Below are positions 57,501 through 64,000 of a DNA stretch of 64,000 nt, in pieces (position 1 is the stretch's first letter; every line of letters starts with the position of its first letter). The stretch spans positions 1 through 64,000 of the forward strand of contig NZ_JOFT01000050.1 of assembly GCF_000725805.1 (NCBI RefSeq), given 5' to 3'. This stretch comes from Streptomyces xanthophaeus. Its GTDB lineage: Bacteria; Actinomycetota; Actinomycetes; Streptomycetales; Streptomycetaceae. The notes below the pieces were generated by a model. The model made no database searches, was not told the DNA's origin, and worked only from the letters and a program-made list of their open reading frames with translations. A program made the position numbers and the translations under genes.

Positions 57501-57646
57501 CCGCCGAGCGCCAGGTCCTCCTCGGCGTTGGCGTCCTCGCGGAACCGGGCCGGGCCCGCTCCCCAGGCGTCGAGCACCCCGCGCCGCAGCCGGGCCGTGC
57601 CGAAGGGGTCCACGCCGCTCTGGGCCGCCGTCACTCGCACGCTCAC
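54494..57646 (-). CDS. Sacsin/Hsp90-like GHKL ATPase protein, 1050 aa
   Basis: The N-terminal GHKL ATPase (about 30-210) has the N box LVVELAQNAADAAARAKVPG, G1 block LAVANTGSPLDATG and G2 block TSVGRFGVGFAAVLAVSD. The remaining 800 residues are rich in Asp/Glu, Leu and Arg with no recognised domain. They may form a long helical chaperone-like body, as in sacsin-type proteins of Streptomyces. Function is unknown in bacteria; client handling powered by ATP is likely. ATG 57646 is used. Its end meets 17-nt repeats shared with the S41 gene. It is divergent from the sortase locus only in position; both run leftward. Confidence 0.85.
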   Translation of the reverse strand: MSVRVTAAQSGVDPFGTARLRRGVLDAWGAGPARFREDANAEEDLALGGYRDRLVVELAQNAADAAARAKVPGRMRITLHAGEGGHAVLAVANTGSPLDATGVESLSTLRASAKREPALADGPAGAGTSVGRFGVGFAAVLAVSDEPAVLGRHGGVRWSLPEARELARGAAVGSPGLGDELRRRDGHVPLLRLPLPAEGSAPDGYDTVVVLPLRDAAAEDLVERLLTGIDDALLLTLPGLREIVVETPAGPARTLLRSEEGPYTVIEDSLTGTNRWRTVRHGGPIERALLADRPVEERLRPVWAVSWAVPVDTDGAPLHPATAPVVHAPTPTDEPLGIPALLIATLPLDTTRRHPAPGPLTDFLVERAADAYAELLGAWDPVTTALVDLVPGPLGKGELDGALRAAVLRRLPRTAFLAPAAPPEHAEERAALRPFEAEVVEGAGADTVRVLAEVLPTLLPAGLERRSELRTLGVGRLPLGDAIERIAGIERTPDWWHRLYDSLAGVDPDRLSGLPVPLADGRTAIGPRHLLLPDADTSPDAGADLARLGLKVAHPDAAHPLLEKLGALPATPRAVLTTPQVRAAVAASLDAGEVWDEDALDPEELAEVVLGLVRDADLAPGDEPWLGALALPDEDGEPTPAGELLLPGSPLASVIREDEVPYVDAELVERWGAGPLTACGVLATFQLVRAADLVLDPDELEPRDGDFAEPDDAGLLDAVDVWCEDLLDQLPDTPVPPVATELVAVRDLDLVDDDCWPQALAMLAQPPLRDALTQPVRILLPDGTTQSVRPYTAWWLRDHPVLDGRRPAGLRAAGGDPLLEGLYTPADATGFEDEQVLRALGVRTTVAALLDEPGGAGELLGRLADPEREVSGRQLHGLYGALADLDPEQVTLPDELRAVVDGEVVVVDAADALIADAPDLLPLTAGLPLLPVAPSRAADLAELLQVRRLSDTVPAEVTTPGEEHEVPESVLLLLGPSTPLTYVEHEELVAGGIELDWRRTPDGTLHAATLEGVAAGLAWSAGQWPRRFEVAALLEDPSRTPELARDRWFD

Positions 57647-57731
57647 GCCGCTGCCTCCATGCTGTGCCGCCTTCAGGATTCCCGGAGCCCTTGAACCTGC
57701 CCCGAACTTCCTGAAGGTATCGCGTGGCGGG

Positions 57732-58370
57732 CTACGCCTTGCCCGTGAGGTGGGCGAACACGACGACGTTGGCGTCCCAGTGGCGGTCCGCGGTGAGGTT
57801 GCCGCCGCAGGTGATCAGGCGCAGTGCGGCCGCGCCGTGGGTGTCCCCGTAGACCTTCTCGGTGGGGAACGCGTCCTTCTTGTAGGTCTGGACGTCGTCG
57901 ACGGCGAAGACGGCGGTGCTGCCGTCCTCGCGGTGGATCTCGACCTGCTGGTCCTTCTTCAGGTCCTTGAGGTTGAAGAAGACGGCCTTCGGGGCCTGCG
58001 GGGTGTCCATGTGGCCGACGACGGCGGCCGCGCCCGGCTCCCCGGGGGTGGGTCCCTGCTTGTACCAGGCGGCGTCGTCGGGCTTGGCGAAGTCCGGCTC
58101 CTGCATGACGCCCTGGGCGTCGAGGCCGACGGCGTCGAGGGGGGCGTCCACCCCGATGGAGGGGATCGTGATGCGGTCGGGGACGGACGGTTCCAGCGAG
58201 GAGGCCGCCGCCGCGGCCACCGGGCTGTGCGAGGCGTCCGCGGCGCCCGCCGCGGAGCCGGCCGAACATCCGGTGGCGAGGACGACGGCGAGGGCCGGGA
58301 CCCCCGCCAGGGCGGCCACGCGGCGCGCGCGGAGGAGGCCGCCCTGGCGGGGCGTGCGGGGCTCAGGCAT
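57732..58370 (-). CDS. Class F sortase, 212 aa
   Basis: A sortase-fold transpeptidase: catalytic His120 (VVGHMD), Cys188 (LITCGG) and Arg196 (TADRHWD). DRITIPSIGVDAPLDAVGLD and PGEPGAAAVVGHMDTPQAP are class F landmarks. The N-terminus (ALAVVLATGC, Cys35) looks like a lipobox, so the enzyme may be a lipoprotein rather than anchored by a helix. ATG 58370 overlaps the upstream gene by 8 nt, so the two are coupled. The upstream secreted protein is the obvious substrate or partner. Confidence 0.92.
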   Translation of the reverse strand: MPEPRTPRQGGLLRARRVAALAGVPALAVVLATGCSAGSAAGAADASHSPVAAAAASSLEPSVPDRITIPSIGVDAPLDAVGLDAQGVMQEPDFAKPDDAAWYKQGPTPGEPGAAAVVGHMDTPQAPKAVFFNLKDLKKDQQVEIHREDGSTAVFAVDDVQTYKKDAFPTEKVYGDTHGAAALRLITCGGNLTADRHWDANVVVFAHLTGKA

Positions 58371-59160
58371 CGGCGGGGGAGCCGGCGGGGGCCTGGCCGG
58401 TGTTCACGGAGCCCTGGGGCTTCTTGTGCTCGCTGGGCTTCAGGGGCTTCACGCGGGGGTCGGTGTGCGGCTTGACGTCCTTGCCGCCGGTGGCCTCGGT
58501 GGAGAACTTGACGGTGTCGAACTGCTTGCCGCCCGCGAAGGCCTGGACCCCGTAGTAGCCGGTCTTGACGTCCTTGGCCACGATCGCGGTGCCGGTCCAG
58601 GTGCCCTTGCCGTCGCTCTTGAGGTTGACCTGGCCGCCGAAGGCGTCGGAGCGGACGTAGGCGTTCTTCTCGGTCGTCCGGATCGTGACGACGACCTTGT
58701 CGCCGGGGTGCCCGAAGTCGGTGGACAGGTTCAGGCTCGGGGCCTGCGGGGCGGGCTGGGGGGCGGCCTTGACGCTCAGCTGGGCGGTCGCCTGGAGCTT
58801 GGCGCCGTCGGGGCCGGTGCCCGTGAGGGAGATGCCGTAGCTGCCGTCGGGGACCTCGGCGACCTTGGCGGTGCCGCCCCGGCCGTCGGTCATCTTCACG
58901 TCGTTCAGGGCCTTGGAGGAGACGGACAGGTTCGTCGAGCCGTCGGGGACCTCCATCTGGAACTGCACGGAGTCGCCCGGCTTCGCCGTGGCGGTGGAGA
59001 GCTTCAGGCCGGCCGGGGCGGTGTGCGGGGCGGGGCTGGAGCTGGGGCTGCTCGTCGGCGTGGGGGTCGGGGCGTCAGCGGCGAAAGCGGTGGTGGCGGC
59101 GCCGCCGAGGGCCATCGACGAGGCGAGGACGATCGCCGAGACGGTGAGTGCCTTGCGCAT
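58363..59160 (-). CDS. Secreted Ig-like/adhesin-type protein coupled to the sortase, 265 aa
   Basis: A signal peptide MRKALTVSAIVLASSMALGG is followed by a cleavage site near AFA-AD. A Pro/Thr/Ser linker leads to two Ig-like domains: GLKLSTATAKPGDSVQFQME and SLNLSTDFGHPGDKVVVTIR, each about 90 residues. The C-terminus reads KPSEHKKPQGSVNTGQAPAG. A VNTGQ-type motif is present, but no membrane helix or basic tail follows. The chain ends within the sortase start. An AGGAGG Shine-Dalgarno sequence supports ATG 59160. Either the protein is not anchored by the sortase in the usual way, or the sorting tail was lost. Confidence 0.85.
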   Translation of the reverse strand: MRKALTVSAIVLASSMALGGAATTAFAADAPTPTPTSSPSSSPAPHTAPAGLKLSTATAKPGDSVQFQMEVPDGSTNLSVSSKALNDVKMTDGRGGTAKVAEVPDGSYGISLTGTGPDGAKLQATAQLSVKAAPQPAPQAPSLNLSTDFGHPGDKVVVTIRTTEKNAYVRSDAFGGQVNLKSDGKGTWTGTAIVAKDVKTGYYGVQAFAGGKQFDTVKFSTEATGGKDVKPHTDPRVKPLKPSEHKKPQGSVNTGQAPAGSPADA

Positions 59161-59386
59161 GAGGTTTCCTCCTGAACGGGCCGGGATTTTTCCCGGCACA
59201 CCAGACATGAGGGACATCCTGCGCGCTTGGTTGCGGGGCCCTGCGGGGCCCCCGGAGGGCCGTGCCGAAGGTCCCCCGGCACGAAAGCGCAGGCCGCACG
59301 GCACCTCGGGAGCCTCCGTTTACGGCCTCTTTGCCCGCATTTTTGGGACCTTGGTCCTGGTGTCCCTGCCGCTGAGGCAGGAACGA

Positions 59387-59423
59387 CGGAACCCCCGGTG
59401 ACGGGACGTCACCGGGGGTTCCG
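59387..59423. terminator. Perfect 16-bp hairpin downstream of serC
   Basis: CGGAACCCCCGGTGAC (59387-59402) pairs exactly with 59408-59423 around GGGAC. It lies 64 nt beyond the serC stop, in the 326-nt spacer to the secreted/sortase operon, and would end the leftward serC transcript. The rest of the spacer, 59161-59386, holds the promoter of the sortase operon; no gene is seen in it. Confidence 0.85.
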
Positions 59424-59452
59424 CAGGCAAGGGCTGGAGCCGAGCTAGGGCC

Positions 59453-63491
<4,039 letters not shown>

Positions 63492-63492
<1 letters not shown>

Positions 63493-63512
63493 TCGCATGT
63501 CGCATGTCGCAT
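63492..63512. repeat. Three 7-nt units (GTCGCAT) downstream of the FAD/Fe-S gene
   Basis: GTCGCAT occurs three times head to tail at 63492-63512. It has no stem structure and does not overlap the next gene. Confidence 0.7.
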
Positions 63513-63578
63513 GGTCGCAACGAAGATGTAAGGCAAAACACCGAGGTACGGACCTTACGGACCCCGTAATCTGGAGAA

Positions 63579-64000
63579 ATGCCCGCGCCTTCCTCGCCCC
63601 CGTCGACCGCCGCCCTTTCCGCGGAAGCTTCCGCTCCGCTCCGTACGGGCGGCAGCGGCCTCGGGCCGGTCGCGCTGGTGATCTCGGCGGGCATCTCGGT
63701 CCAGTTCGGCGCGGCCCTGGCGGTCATGATCATGCCGCGGGCCGGAGCGGCGGGTGTGGTCACGCTGCGCCTCGCGGCCGCCGCACTCGTCCTGCTCCTC
63801 CTGTGCCGGCCCAAGGTGCGCGGCTACTCCCGCGCCGACTGGGGCACGGTCCTGGCCTTCGGCGTCACCATGGCCGGCATGAACGGCCTCTTCTACCAGG
63901 CCGTGGACCGGATCCCGCTCGGTCCGGCCGTCACCCTGGAGGTCCTCGGCCCGCTGGCCCTGTCGGTGATCGTCTCGCGGCGCCTGGTCAACCTGCTGTG
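63579..64000 (+). CDS. EamA-family transporter, partial at the window edge
   Basis: The reading frame runs open to the window end, 140 codons. A Ser/Pro/Ala-rich N-terminus is followed by hydrophobic segments LVISAGISVQFGAALAVMIM and LRLAAAALVLLLLC, a loop with RGYSRADWGTVLAF, then VTMAGMNGLFYQAVDRIPLG. The last block is typical of RhtA-like EamA exporters. AATCTGGAGAAATG gives GGAG as a Shine-Dalgarno sequence for ATG 63579. The rest of the gene and its stop lie outside. Likely exports an amino acid or metabolite. Confidence 0.85.
   Translation, partial: MPAPSSPPSTAALSAEASAPLRTGGSGLGPVALVISAGISVQFGAALAVMIMPRAGAAGVVTLRLAAAALVLLLLCRPKVRGYSRADWGTVLAFGVTMAGMNGLFYQAVDRIPLGPAVTLEVLGPLALSVIVSRRLVNLL

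Overview
The window is chromosomal DNA from a Streptomyces or very close actinomycete. Base composition is very high in GC, with strong third-position G/C. Many genes start at GTG, and the families are typical of Streptomyces: futalosine-pathway menaquinone genes, a SigE-family sigma factor, a class F sortase, FG-GAP secreted enzymes and an XRE/DUF5753 regulator. No rRNA, tRNA, CRISPR array, transposase, integrase or prophage gene was seen.

Layout. 0-8.2 kb: two small coupled genes, an MFS exporter, an HD phosphohydrolase, cutC with a DasR-like operator, a HelD helicase, a small conserved ORF and a decayed-looking GT87 glycosyltransferase, separated by repeat-rich spacers. 8.2-14.1 kb: an XPB-type helicase and a helicase-associated/WYL-like protein flanking a double GNAT and a DUF4291 gene. 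14.2-23.9 kb: a HAAS-like membrane protein, a SigE-family sigma factor with its membrane partner, a HAD hydrolase, a cold-shock protein, mqnD-mqnB-DUF2771, an MFS transporter and DUF3027, interrupted at 20.7-21.1 kb by a large nested inverted repeat. 23.95-31.25 kb: a surface-polysaccharide locus (rmlA/B/C-type genes, SDR, GT2, acyltransferase, MOP-type flippase). 31.4-34.6 kb: a hypothetical, a secreted beta-propeller-like protein, an SGNH hydrolase and an aldo/keto reductase. 34.7-36.8 kb: a compact five-gene XRE/DUF6879 cassette of visibly lower GC. 36.9-42.6 kb: small secreted peptides, a TrmB/LuxR-type regulator and two secreted cell-wall enzymes with matching FG-GAP repeats. 42.7-57.6 kb: thpR, MarR-MFS, an RHH protein, an NCS2 permease, DUF2530, a P-type ATPase, an MFS transporter, an ArsR-like regulator, an S41 peptidase and a sacsin/Hsp90-like ATPase. 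57.7-64 kb: a class F sortase with a secreted partner, serC, an FAD/Fe-S dehydrogenase and the start of an EamA transporter.

How the genes relate. From memory, the order xpb - helicase-associated - csp - DUF2771 - MFS - DUF3027 - MarR - DUF2530 - P-type ATPase - serC recalls one conserved stretch in mycobacteria and S. coelicolor. On that view the 23.9-43 kb segment is accessory material set into a conserved backbone. Many genes lack a Shine-Dalgarno sequence and instead have a -10-like hexamer 6-7 nt before the start codon, which suggests leaderless transcripts. Perfect hairpins separate most convergent gene pairs. Family assignments rest on motifs and recalled family features; no search was run.
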